Assembly: GCA_964595945.1 (NCBI GenBank)
Contig: CAZQSL010000034.1
Span: 1 to 30,237 of the forward strand
Origin: CAZQSL01 sp964595945
GTDB taxonomy: Bacteria > UBP15 > UBA6099 > JAJRTR01
DNA length: 30,237 nucleotides
Direction: 5' to 3'
Of the stretch, positions 17,401 to 24,382 are shown piece after piece. The first letter of the stretch is position 1, and every line of letters starts with the position of its first letter. The position numbers and the translations under genes are program-made. The notes beneath the pieces were generated by a model, which was not told the DNA's origin, did not search any database, and was given only the letters and a program-made list of their open reading frames with translations.

Positions 17401-17968
17401 GTGAGATATTGAGATCGGTTTCCTTGACTTTGGAGAGTGTTTTTGATTTTTCGACCTTGTATCTGTTGATGCCGGCGGCTTCGTCGAAAATTTCGCGGCG
17501 CTGGAGGGGTGAGAGGTCGATGATGTATTCGACGTCGCCCTGGCTGATGACGGAGTAATTCATCATGCCGAGGCCGGTGTCGCGCATGAGGGCCTGGATG
17601 TCGCGCAGCCGGCAGGGTTCGCGGTTGATGGCGAATTCGCTTTCGCCGGATTTGTAGTAGCGGCGCATGAGTGAGATTTCGCTGTGCGGGAGGGGGAAGA
17701 AACCGTCTTCGTTGTCGAAGGTAAGGATGACCTGGGCATAGCCCTGGGGGCGTTTTGCCTCGCTGCCGTGGAAGATGACCTCTTCCATTTTGCGACCGCG
17801 GATGGAGCGCACGCTTTGCTCGCCCATGACCCAGATGATGGCGTCGATGAGGTTGCTTTTGCCGCTGCCGTTGGGACCGACGATGGCCGTGAAGCCGGGG
17901 AGAAACTCGAATTCGGTCTTGTTGGCAAATGTCTTGAAGCCGTAGAGTGAAAGTGTTTTTAGGAACAT
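14474..17968 (-). CDS. smc: Chromosome partition protein SMC
   Basis: A 1164-residue structural maintenance of chromosomes ATPase of full family length. The N-terminal head has Walker A GPNGSGKS (31-38). Two long charged coiled coils flank a hinge at about 500-680, rather divergent but with the SLGAFLTAAV and FDSLSALI strands recognisable. The C-terminal head has the signature LSGGEK (1073-1078) and Walker B YLLDEVDAGLD (Asp1101, Glu1102). SMC acts with ScpA and ScpB, not in this window, to organise and segregate chromosomes. It sits between rnc (55 bp upstream) and ftsY (6 bp downstream), the classical Firmicutes-like neighbourhood. Confidence 0.98.
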   Translation of the reverse strand: MFLKTLSLYGFKTFANKTEFEFLPGFTAIVGPNGSGKSNLIDAIIWVMGEQSVRSIRGRKMEEVIFHGSEAKRPQGYAQVILTFDNEDGFFPLPHSEISLMRRYYKSGESEFAINREPCRLRDIQALMRDTGLGMMNYSVISQGDVEYIIDLSPLQRREIFDEAAGINRYKVEKSKTLSKVKETDLNISRLRDILLEIEENLGSLKEQADRARRYEDLTEEIESLKLRVFVAEIRRHLDKLDSLNAEELTSRRNISAAEELSRKTQERLRALSDEVDATRAESDEKLALLATIEGGVARATETLRFLQRSKNQYDEQIASLDKKKHASDSRIAAIAADLENSSRSIESKKSELIALEEKRASLGSALSGELSGREKEIASSISSLRSRIDSLKSDEMRIAGELDLARRRKKSYDSESATRTAELAELKKNIASIRDKLAAVDNEEKFHVAELDSLRTDRKRIDAENEELRHKSESLREAYSQARDAHNGLTARIEALEKVAESLQSLQAFQSLGDQDSLLTSIRDWVAIPAQLMKAASKSLGAFLTAAVTESSSYSVATESAPPVAVFSDWFEGRDFTPPAFDVPGLLGALASLSDFSEKAPAFVRSIFARVLVFDSLSALIAAAPNIPENMIAVSADGAGLFSSGLYQSGEDLITPEAITEKLHFSKSDILRKKAREESLKADYNTVSARLSEVDRQRTALLNRLAKLEQSQMASSERKKALLERLDFYAAEEQKAANILRETDPPRRAVTESIAELEVRVEETRDARTVEESKIRSHEREALQLAEERKRRESARSEIINSIEKIKRQIDDLRKSAEYLMLDRERCNLDRSSFEQQIIEATEKKNALAGELNEATREASDWSVRKQAAQQEASTLKARLAAIAAERRQLTEEDERQRNDIAAAREAVLQIELRRARTETQLEEIRRQFVEEFPGLSEDDALAQTGNVEPGEKSKFRALRTEREALLPVNQLAIGEYEEKGQRHSELSAQIADLDVTRAALIEMIHGFDRKSEEQFIEVFTAVQQKFNETFVEIFRGGEALLILTDESKPLESGVDIKVCIPGKKMRNITLLSGGEKALCAMTLIFAILKVKPSPFYLLDEVDAGLDEVNVQRYGEMVHRYAADSQFVVITHNKGTLTHADHFHGITLDPADGYSKVLSVSLE

Positions 17969-18023
17969 GGCCCGTTTGCTTCAGTATGTTAGTAATGTTA
18001 TTGGCGGCAGTGCGCCGCGCGGA

Positions 18024-18803
18024 TCAGTGCCGGATGCGCTGGAGAGCTTCGTGTGCGGCATTGGCTTCGGCCTGTTTTTTGCTGAATCCCGTGCCTGTGC
18101 CGTAGAGGGCGCCGTTGATGGTGACTTCCACGGTGAAAGTTTTGTTGTGATCAGGCCCGACCTGGGAGATGAGGATATATTGGGGCAGACATTTGAATTT
18201 TTTCTGGGCGATTTCCTGTAGAGTCGATTTGTGGTCCTGGATGCCGATGGTGTCGATTTTGTGGAGTTCGCCGGAAAGGGTGGAGAGGACGAAGGCAGCC
18301 GCGCGGTCGAAGCCGTGTTCGAGATAGATAGCCGCGACGAGGGATTCGTAGCAGTCGCCGAGAAATGTGGAGAGGTCACGCTGGGTGTCTTCGCGGACGC
18401 CGCGACCGATGCGGATATAGTCGCCGAGGCCGATGTTATTGGCGACTTCGGCGAGTGTCTTGCGGCTGACGAGGCTGCTCTTGAGTTTGCTGAGTTTGCC
18501 CTGATGGCTTGCTGTGTGTTTGTTGAACAGGTGAGTGCAGACGGTAAGGCCGATGACAGAATCGCCGAGGAATTCGAGGCGCTCGTAGCTGCGCTCAAGG
18601 CGCTCGATCTCCGGCATCATGAAATCACCCCAGTAAGAGGGGTGCGTTAGAGCGGCCCGCAAGTTGGCAAGGTCGCTGAAAGTGATACCGATAGCGGCCT
18701 GCAGGTTTTCGAGCGGGGTGGGAAATCCTTCGATTTCCTTTTCCGCGATCAAGCTTTTGTCCAAGTAATTACCCGAGACGTTTGTCGAGATACTTGATGG
18801 CAT
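18024..18803 (-). CDS. rnc: Ribonuclease III
   Basis: A 259-residue double-strand RNA endonuclease that processes rRNA precursors and mRNAs. The RNase III signature ERLEFLGDSV lies at 74-83, with the second metal-binding segment GDCYESLVAAIYLEHG about 65 residues on. A double-stranded-RNA binding domain fills the C-terminus (about 185-258, ending FSKKQAEANAAHEALQRI). With the ATG at 18803 the gene overlaps the 3' end of acpP by 35 bp. No Shine-Dalgarno precedes it, and a TTG start just after the acpP stop is also possible. Neighbours acpP and smc match the common acpP-rnc-smc order. Confidence 0.95.
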   Translation of the reverse strand: MPSSISTNVSGNYLDKSLIAEKEIEGFPTPLENLQAAIGITFSDLANLRAALTHPSYWGDFMMPEIERLERSYERLEFLGDSVIGLTVCTHLFNKHTASHQGKLSKLKSSLVSRKTLAEVANNIGLGDYIRIGRGVREDTQRDLSTFLGDCYESLVAAIYLEHGFDRAAAFVLSTLSGELHKIDTIGIQDHKSTLQEIAQKKFKCLPQYILISQVGPDHNKTFTVEVTINGALYGTGTGFSKKQAEANAAHEALQRIRH

Positions 18804-19005
18804 CGTCGATGGTGGAGATCATGACGGCGTCTTCGTCGGGGACTTCGATACCGAATTCGTCTTCCATTGCGAGGATGAGATCGAAAATCGCGATAGACGA
18901 GGCACCGAGGTCGTCGCGGAAGGAGGCTTCGAGGACGACTTTTTCTTCGGGGACGCCGAGTTCATCGAGAATTACTTTTTTCATTCGTTCGAAATTGTCG
19001 GACAT
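18769..19005 (-). CDS. acpP: Acyl carrier protein with atypical DSL motif
   Basis: A 78-residue acidic four-helix acyl carrier protein. Helix 2 reads DLGASSIAIFDL where typical ACPs have DLGADSLDTVEL. Ser37 aligns with the phosphopantetheine-bearing serine, but the preceding Asp is Ser and the following Leu is Ile. The segment AMEDEFGIEVPDEDA and the C-terminal helix are ordinary. The ATG at 19005 is chosen over longer in-frame starts because GGGAG lies at correct spacing and the family starts here. It lies 20 bp after rpmF and overlaps the rnc reading frame. It may serve fatty acid synthesis or a specialised pathway, since no fab genes are beside it. Confidence 0.88.
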   Translation of the reverse strand: MSDNFERMKKVILDELGVPEEKVVLEASFRDDLGASSIAIFDLILAMEDEFGIEVPDEDAVMISTIDDAIKYLDKRLG

Positions 19006-19025
19006 GGAAAGGCTCCCTTCGGGGA

Positions 19026-19217
19026 TCAGCCGACTGTCTTGACGGCGATGACGTTTTTGCCTTTGTAGTAGCCGCAGCTTGTGCAGACGGCGTGAGCCAT
19101 CTTGTACTGGTGGCACTGTGGGCATTCGACGAGAGTGGGGGTTTTCAGTCCAGCTTTCCACACTGCTTTGTGTGAGCGTGTGGCTGATCTGGATTTTTTA
19201 TATTTCGGTAGAGGCAT
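19026..19217 (-). CDS. rpmF: Large ribosomal subunit protein bL32
   Basis: A 63-residue ribosomal protein. The basic N-terminus MPLPKYKKSRSATRSHKAVW and a zinc ribbon with Cys32, Cys35, Cys45 and Cys48 (CPQC...CTSC) identify the zinc-binding form of bL32. The start ATG follows AGGGAGGA, a strong Shine-Dalgarno. The DUF177/YceD gene that often precedes rpmF and the plsX/fab genes that often follow it are absent. acpP follows after 20 bp. The 138 bp upstream, to the coaD stop, holds an AT-rich stretch around 19288-19300 that could include a -10, but no convincing -35. Confidence 0.96.
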   Translation of the reverse strand: MPLPKYKKSRSATRSHKAVWKAGLKTPTLVECPQCHQYKMAHAVCTSCGYYKGKNVIAVKTVG

Positions 19218-19355
19218 GTGAGTCCTCCCTTCCTGTGGTTTCGTGTCGTTTGTGCGGGCGCTTCCTGAGGGTGAAGGATGCACCGAGCATAATATTATGA
19301 ACGATTTCGCGAGATTTTTCGAGTGTCTGCGAAAAAAGCGCCGGGCCGGGCTGCG

Positions 19356-19835
19356 TCAGACTTGCGCGCGCCGCTGCAGGGCTTCCCAGACTGGAGGGGG
19401 CACGAGATGCTGTATGGGGCGGCCGTATGAGGCGACTTCGCGTATGAGCGAGGAACTGAGAAAGAGGTGCTCGTGGCTGGTGACGAGGAATACCGTCTCG
19501 ACGCTGGAGTCGAGGTTGCGATTCATCATGGCCATTTGAAATTCGGCCTCGAAGTCGGTGACGGCGCGCAGGCCGCGCACGACGCAGTTGATGTTGTGGA
19601 CGCTGACGTAATCGACGAGGAGAGTTTCGAAGATATCGACTGTGACATTGGGCAGTCCGGCGACACTTTGCTCGATGAAGGAACGCCGCTCGGCGATGTC
19701 GAAGAACTGTTTTTTGTTGCGGTTGTCGGCAATGGCGACCGTGAGTGTGTCGAATATGCCCGACGCGCGGCGGATGATGTCGAGGTGGCCATTGGTGATG
19801 GGATCGAAGCTGCCGGGATATACTGCGTGTACCAT
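19356..19835 (-). CDS. coaD: Phosphopantetheine adenylyltransferase
   Basis: A 159-residue nucleotidyltransferase that transfers AMP from ATP to 4'-phosphopantetheine, the penultimate step of coenzyme A synthesis. AVYPGSFDPITNGHLDII (4-21) carries the T/HxGH nucleotide-binding motif (TNGH). VVRGLRAVTDFEAE and FLSSSLIREVASYG are the other conserved family segments. Length is normal. It starts 3 bp after the rsmD stop, so the two are cotranscribed, as in many bacteria. Supplying the CoA precursor of ACP's prosthetic group fits the nearby acpP gene. Confidence 0.97.
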   Translation of the reverse strand: MVHAVYPGSFDPITNGHLDIIRRASGIFDTLTVAIADNRNKKQFFDIAERRSFIEQSVAGLPNVTVDIFETLLVDYVSVHNINCVVRGLRAVTDFEAEFQMAMMNRNLDSSVETVFLVTSHEHLFLSSSLIREVASYGRPIQHLVPPPVWEALQRRAQV

Positions 19836-19838
19836 GAT

Positions 19839-20405
19839 TCAGTCGTCCTCCGTGTGGGGGCGCCAGAAGGTGACTCTGGTCTTGCCATATTTGCGCTCGT
19901 CGGTTTTGTGTAGTGTGCCGACGATGTCCGGATCGCTGCGGCGCGCGTGCTGCCCGATGACTATGCCGCGCCCGGTGAGCAGATTGCCGCGGGCGATGAT
20001 TTCGAGGCTCTGGGCGAAAAGCTCTGTCGCGTAGGGCGGATCGACAAATATATAATCGAACCGCCGGCCGCGCGCCTCACAGCTCTCAAGATATTTCAGG
20101 GCATCGCTTTTTACCACTTCGATGCCTCGGGTGATTTTCAGAGAAGTGATGTTCTGCTGCAGCAGGTTGTGGGCGAGCCGCCCCTGATCGACAAAGACTA
20201 CTGACTCCGCGCCGCGGCTGAGGGCTTCGAGCCCCACACTGCCGCAGCCCGCGAAAAGATCGAGAAACGATGCCTCGACGAGGCGGTCGCCGATGATGTT
20301 GAACAGGCTCTCACGCACCATGTCATGCGTCGGCCTTATGTCACGCGAGTCGGGCGGAGGAGTGTGTATATTGCGACGCCGGTACTCGCCGGCTATGATT
20401 CTCAC
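19839..20405 (-). CDS. rsmD: 16S rRNA (guanine(966)-N(2))-methyltransferase RsmD
   Basis: A 188-residue SAM-dependent methyltransferase for m2G966 of 16S rRNA. The N-terminal MRIIAGEYRRR and RPTHDMVRESLFNII are typical. The SAM site is DLFAGCGSVGLEALSRGA (49-66) and the catalytic DPPY is at 122-125. The start codon is GTG (20403-20405) with an AGAGAG-like ribosome binding site. It is first in the minus-strand cluster, with a predicted promoter just upstream, and precedes coaD by 3 bp. Confidence 0.95.
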   Translation of the reverse strand: MRIIAGEYRRRNIHTPPPDSRDIRPTHDMVRESLFNIIGDRLVEASFLDLFAGCGSVGLEALSRGAESVVFVDQGRLAHNLLQQNITSLKITRGIEVVKSDALKYLESCEARGRRFDYIFVDPPYATELFAQSLEIIARGNLLTGRGIVIGQHARRSDPDIVGTLHKTDERKYGKTRVTFWRPHTEDD

Positions 20406-20446
20406 GGCAAAGCTCTCTCTGACAACATTAGTCCCGTCTCACGGGC

Positions 20447-20475
20447 AGCATAAAATATATATTGGAGAATGACAA
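20447..20475 (-). promoter_or_regulatory. Predicted sigma70 promoter for rsmD-coaD
   Basis: Read on the minus strand, TTGTCA (20470-20475), a 17-bp AT-rich spacer and TATGCT (20447-20452) match -35/-10 hexamers. Transcription would begin near 20440, leaving a leader of about 35 bases before the rsmD GTG. The rest of the 127-bp interval to the prepilin-like gene shows no other feature. Confidence 0.42.
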
Positions 20476-20532
20476 AACACAACCCGGAACCCCTTGACGC
20501 CATTGCAGAAAAACGCAACCCCGCGACCTGCA

Positions 20533-21384
20533 TCAATAACGATAGCCGAGATGCACCGACGTATCATCACACTTCGAGCAGCAGCCACTGAGGACATCCC
20601 CGCCTCTGGTTTCCTGACACCACGGCCCGCACGGACACGGAGGATTCAGCGCCGCCCCATCAATGTCATATACACCAGAACCATCCGGCACGTTGCCCGT
20701 CCCGAACGCATTGCCATAAGACCCGGATGTATTCACGACGATTTTTACTACTCTCTTGTAATTTGTCGTAGTCGTGGCACAAATCACGCCGACAGCCTTC
20801 CTGCGCGGATCGGCAGAGGTTGTCAGCAGATTGTAATTCCACCCAAGCCCCCCGCCCCCAGGCGAAGTGATCACCTGATTGCACTCATGCCCCGGCACCG
20901 CTATGAACGCCTTGTTGAAATTATACCTGTTCATAAAATTCGAATCATCGCCCCCTGCAGCCCCCAACTCAGCCGGAGGCTTGCACAACCCGTTATTTCT
21001 CACCCCGCTGCTCTCCCCCGGAGCAGACACCCCGATAAGATCACCCAGCGGCGACCCGTCACATTTCTTCAGCGAAGGATACACAATCGGCTGATTCGCA
21101 TTCTGATCCTTGGACCAGTCGCACTCATACCTGTCAATCATGGTGATAAACTCCAACTGATCCGTAAGGTCCGAACGATACGGCATACCCTTGCACACCT
21201 TCGCCATATCGTTGACGCCCCTCTTGAGCGTCAACACCGCCCTGACCGCATGCCGCACCTTATACCGCGACATATAATTGTAATACATCGCCCACGACAT
21301 GGTACTGGCAATCCCTATAATCGCAAGCACGATCAAAAGCTCCGTCGCACTCGCAAAACCACGTTTATCCCTGAAATCAAACAT
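20533..21384 (-). CDS. Type IV prepilin-like protein, cysteine-rich C-terminus
   Basis: A 283-residue predicted secreted or pilus-associated protein. The short basic leader MFDFRDKRG is followed by FASATELLIVLAIIGIAS, which resembles a prepilin peptidase site and the hydrophobic alpha1 helix of type IV pilins and pseudopilins. The conserved Glu falls at mature position 6 rather than 5. The globular part has Gly/Ser-rich loops, several scattered cysteines and a final cluster of six (CPCGPWC and CCSKC), suggesting disulfides or metal binding. The ATG at 21384 has GAAGGGA upstream and is favoured over one six codons earlier. No other pilus genes are near. A predicted promoter lies at 21476-21505, and the scaffold gap is just upstream. 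Confidence 0.72.
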   Translation of the reverse strand: MFDFRDKRGFASATELLIVLAIIGIASTMSWAMYYNYMSRYKVRHAVRAVLTLKRGVNDMAKVCKGMPYRSDLTDQLEFITMIDRYECDWSKDQNANQPIVYPSLKKCDGSPLGDLIGVSAPGESSGVRNNGLCKPPAELGAAGGDDSNFMNRYNFNKAFIAVPGHECNQVITSPGGGGLGWNYNLLTTSADPRRKAVGVICATTTTNYKRVVKIVVNTSGSYGNAFGTGNVPDGSGVYDIDGAALNPPCPCGPWCQETRGGDVLSGCCSKCDDTSVHLGYRY

Positions 21385-21475
21385 CGCGATCCCTTCTTTC
21401 ATAACAAACAATACCGGCAGCCCACACCCGCACAACCGGCTCGATCACACGACAGAAAACGCTATCCATAATCTT

Positions 21476-21505
21476 ATTGTACAACACTTCCGCAAAAGCG
21501 GACAA
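21476..21505 (-). promoter_or_regulatory. Predicted promoter for the prepilin-like gene
   Basis: On the minus strand, TTGTCC (21500-21505), an 18-bp spacer and TACAAT (21476-21481) resemble a sigma70 promoter. The start would be near 21469, about 85 bases before the ATG. Confidence 0.35.
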
Positions 21506-21517
21506 AGTTTTTCAACA

Positions 21518-21606
21518 CCCCCCCCAGCCCCCCCCCCCCAGGATTGGAATAATAAAAAAACAAAAATACAACAACAAAAAANNNNNNNNNNCCCTACCCA
21601 CCCCCC
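21518..21606. other. Scaffold gap (10 N) with low-complexity flanks
   Basis: Ten N occupy 21582-21591. The left flank has C-runs broken by single bases (21518-21539) and then an A-rich stretch. The right flank begins with C-rich sequence. This marks a join between two contigs whose true distance is unknown, so the adjacency of the prepilin-like gene and the GH2-family gene is not proven by the sequence. Confidence 0.95.
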
Positions 21607-21612
21607 ACTTTA

Positions 21613-21641
21613 TTGACATATAAACACATGCAAAATACAAT
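21613..21641 (+). promoter_or_regulatory. Near-consensus sigma70 promoter for the GH2-family gene
   Basis: TTGACA (21613-21618, perfect -35), a 17-bp spacer and TACAAT (21636-21641, one mismatch to TATAAT) form the best promoter in the window. A start near 21648 leaves a leader of about 97 bases before the ATG at 21745. This argues against the upstream in-frame TTG (21613) and ATG (21628), which lie inside the promoter itself. Confidence 0.6.
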
Positions 21642-21744
21642 TACCCCATACTGCGTAAGTATAAAATCAGATAATAACCGAGGACGCGTTCTCGCCCGCC
21701 ACCCATCCGCAACAAGGCAGGCAACAGACAAGACAACAACCCGA

Positions 21745-24243
21745 ATGCTAAGAAGAACACTCATCACGGCACTATGGCTGCTGGCACTCACAGCCGCATC
21801 CATCCTGCTCTCCATCCCCCACACACTCACACTGTGGCAGGCATATATCATACTATGCCCCTTCGCCCTGCTCTTCATCGCCCTCACATGGACATCACCC
21901 CACCCCGAATTCAACACCCCGCCCCAAGGCACATCCGACCCCATCGAAGACATACCCTCCAGCCAATACCGCCAAAACCTCTGGCTCAGCGGCCCCTGGG
22001 AATTTCGCCTCGAACGCGAAACCCGCTGGCGGCGCATCGACGTCCCCCGCCCCTGGAACACCATCCCCGGCCTCGAACACTACAACGGACGCGCCTACTA
22101 CCGACGCATCTTCACCCTCCCCCCAGAATGGACCACCGGCCGCACCATCCTCCACTTCCGCGCAGTCAACTACAAAACCATCATCTTCATCGACGGCAAA
22201 CAAGCCACCTCACACGAAGGCGGCTTCACCCCGTTCTCCATCGACATCACCGACAAAACCACCCCAGGCGGCACCCACGAAATCTCCCTCTCCGTCGACA
22301 ACACCATCACCCAATCCGCACTACCCAACGTCATTGGCTGGAGCAACGACGGCGGCATATTCCGCGAAACCTACATCCAGCACACCCCCGAAATCTACAT
22401 CGAAGACACATACATACTCTCCACCACCGACCTCCACGGCCGCGCCGACATCGCCATGATGCTCCGCATCCACAACCCCACTCTCACACCCATCGACTGC
22501 CTCATCGAAATCCACTCCCCACAAGGAGCACTCATCCACCAGCACACCATCGAAGGCTGGTCCATGCAAACACTCCAACACCGCCTCACCATCAACTTCG
22601 TATCACTCTGGTCCCCCGACTCACCCTCACTCTACACCTGCACCACCACACTCACCACCCCCACCCCTGACCAGCATACCACCACCTTCGGCATCCGCGA
22701 ATTCGAAACCACGCCACAAGGCTTCACACTCAACGGCAAACCATTCCGCTTCCGCTGCATCTCACGCAACGAAGAAGACCCCCAAATGGGACGCACCCAA
22801 TCACTCAAACTCATCAAATCAGACCTCGAAAAAATCAAAAACGCAGGCTTCAACTCCATCCGCCTCGGCCCCTTCCCCCCACACCCAGCCACCATCCAGC
22901 TATGCGACCAGATCGGACTGCTCGCCCTCGAAGAACTCCCCATCTGGAACACACTCGCCATCGACCTCACATCACCCGAACTCATGCAAGCCGCAGAAGT
23001 CCAACTCCGCGAAATGATCACACGCGACCGCAACCACCCCTCCATCGCACTATGGGGCATCGCTCACGCCATCGAATCCAACACCAGCGAAGCCCGCTGG
23101 TTCATCGAACGACTCGCCACACTCGCACACGGCCTCGACGACCGCCCCATCTGCCTCGCCACAGCCTCCCCACACACCGAACTCTGCGCCGACCTCGTCG
23201 ACACCATCATCACACTCCACTCCACCGACGACATCGACACCATCGAAGACGAACTCTCCAAAACCCCCTTCGGCCCCAACTCCCTCACATTCCACTACGG
23301 CATCAGCACCTACAAACCTGCCAACACACCACACGCAGGCACACACGGCACCGAAGAGCGACAGGCAAAAATCTACCGCGACTTCATCGACAAATTCGAC
23401 AACAACCCCGCCACCGGAGGCTGGATACTCTCTTCACTCTGCAATTACCGCGACCCCTCCAACATCACAGGCTCCACACCATTCATACGCAGCACAGGCA
23501 TCCTCAACCACCAGCACGAACCCAAACTCGCCTACAACATCATCCGCCAGCAACTCACCCAAAACCAGTCACCACCCATCACCTACACCAAACACTCCAC
23601 CCGCACCATCCCTCCCATCACACGCATCCTCACCTACCTCATCCTCATCATCGGCACCCTCGCAGCACTCACACACCCCACACTCATCGCAAAAATGGCC
23701 TTCAACCCCAAAGCCTTCACCACCGCTCTCCCACACACCTGGCTCATCATGCCTCTCCTCGCCACATACATCGCCCTCTGCTGGAGCACCATCCTCTTCC
23801 GCTACCTCCACCGCACCCCAAAACGACTACTCGGCACAGTCGACATATCCCTCGCACGCATCATCTCAGCCATATTCCACAGCGAAACATCCCTCTTTAC
23901 ATTCCTCTACTTCGCATACCTCTACTTCTGGCTCTTCGCCTCCGCACTCATCGCCCTCACACACCCGCAAATCCCCTACAACCAAATCCTCTGCCTCACC
24001 GCCGCCACATCACTACCAGAAATCCTCTTCGCTCTCCCAGCCTTCGCCAAAACCTCCCTGCGCAAAACCCTCATCATCATCAACACCTGGGAACTCCTCC
24101 TGCTGTTCGTCACCTTCGGCCCCTCAGCCGCCATCATCTACACCATCATCGCACCAGCAACACTACTCATCCCACCCATCGCAATCATCGAATACAAATA
24201 CCACGTACTCCGCTACATCCGCAAACACATAACCAGCAAATAA
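21745..24243 (+). CDS. Membrane-anchored GH2-family protein, probable pseudoenzyme
   Basis: An 832-residue protein with a beta-galactosidase/glucuronidase (GH2) fold between membrane segments. Two hydrophobic helices (about 5-25 and 31-50) precede the GH2 jelly roll, with the GGIF signature at 203-206. A beta-sandwich and a TIM barrel follow, with SRNEEDPQMGR at 340-350. The C-terminal 200 residues hold five or six membrane helices (about 626-645, 664-686, 718-740, 745-765, 780-815). The catalytic residues are missing. After RNHPSIALWGIA the Asn-Glu acid/base pair is His441-Ala442, and the nucleophile position in TFHYG is His517. The barrel is probably extracytoplasmic and may bind rather than cleave sugars. 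Two helices are predicted before the domain, so topology is open. The start is set by the promoter at 21613-21641. Codons are extremely G-poor, as in corA downstream. Confidence 0.8.
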   Translation: MLRRTLITALWLLALTAASILLSIPHTLTLWQAYIILCPFALLFIALTWTSPHPEFNTPPQGTSDPIEDIPSSQYRQNLWLSGPWEFRLERETRWRRIDVPRPWNTIPGLEHYNGRAYYRRIFTLPPEWTTGRTILHFRAVNYKTIIFIDGKQATSHEGGFTPFSIDITDKTTPGGTHEISLSVDNTITQSALPNVIGWSNDGGIFRETYIQHTPEIYIEDTYILSTTDLHGRADIAMMLRIHNPTLTPIDCLIEIHSPQGALIHQHTIEGWSMQTLQHRLTINFVSLWSPDSPSLYTCTTTLTTPTPDQHTTTFGIREFETTPQGFTLNGKPFRFRCISRNEEDPQMGRTQSLKLIKSDLEKIKNAGFNSIRLGPFPPHPATIQLCDQIGLLALEELPIWNTLAIDLTSPELMQAAEVQLREMITRDRNHPSIALWGIAHAIESNTSEARWFIERLATLAHGLDDRPICLATASPHTELCADLVDTIITLHSTDDIDTIEDELSKTPFGPNSLTFHYGISTYKPANTPHAGTHGTEERQAKIYRDFIDKFDNNPATGGWILSSLCNYRDPSNITGSTPFIRSTGILNHQHEPKLAYNIIRQQLTQNQSPPITYTKHSTRTIPPITRILTYLILIIGTLAALTHPTLIAKMAFNPKAFTTALPHTWLIMPLLATYIALCWSTILFRYLHRTPKRLLGTVDISLARIISAIFHSETSLFTFLYFAYLYFWLFASALIALTHPQIPYNQILCLTAATSLPEILFALPAFAKTSLRKTLIIINTWELLLLFVTFGPSAAIIYTIIAPATLLIPPIAIIEYKYHVLRYIRKHITSK

Positions 24244-24275
24244 CCACAAAAACACCCAAAATAACCAAAATATCA

Positions 24276-24303
24276 TTGCAAAACCCACAAAACAGACTAT
24301 CAT
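24276..24303 (+). promoter_or_regulatory. Possible promoter for corA
   Basis: TTGCAA (24276-24281), a 16-bp spacer and TATCAT (24298-24303) resemble -35/-10 elements in the AT-rich 139-bp interval after the GH2-family gene. The corA start has GGAG about ten bases upstream. Prediction by eye. Confidence 0.35.
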
Positions 24304-24382
24304 TTATAAAGGCACGCACAAAGCCTGCCATTATCAGCAAAAACCGACAAAACCGCCGCACACCGGCACGGAGACAACTGAA

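Noticed and set aside
19330..19355. GC-rich stretch followed by a T-run downstream of coaD (minus strand), a possible terminator
   Set aside because: No stable stem can be drawn through the GC-rich part. Read-through into rpmF is equally plausible.
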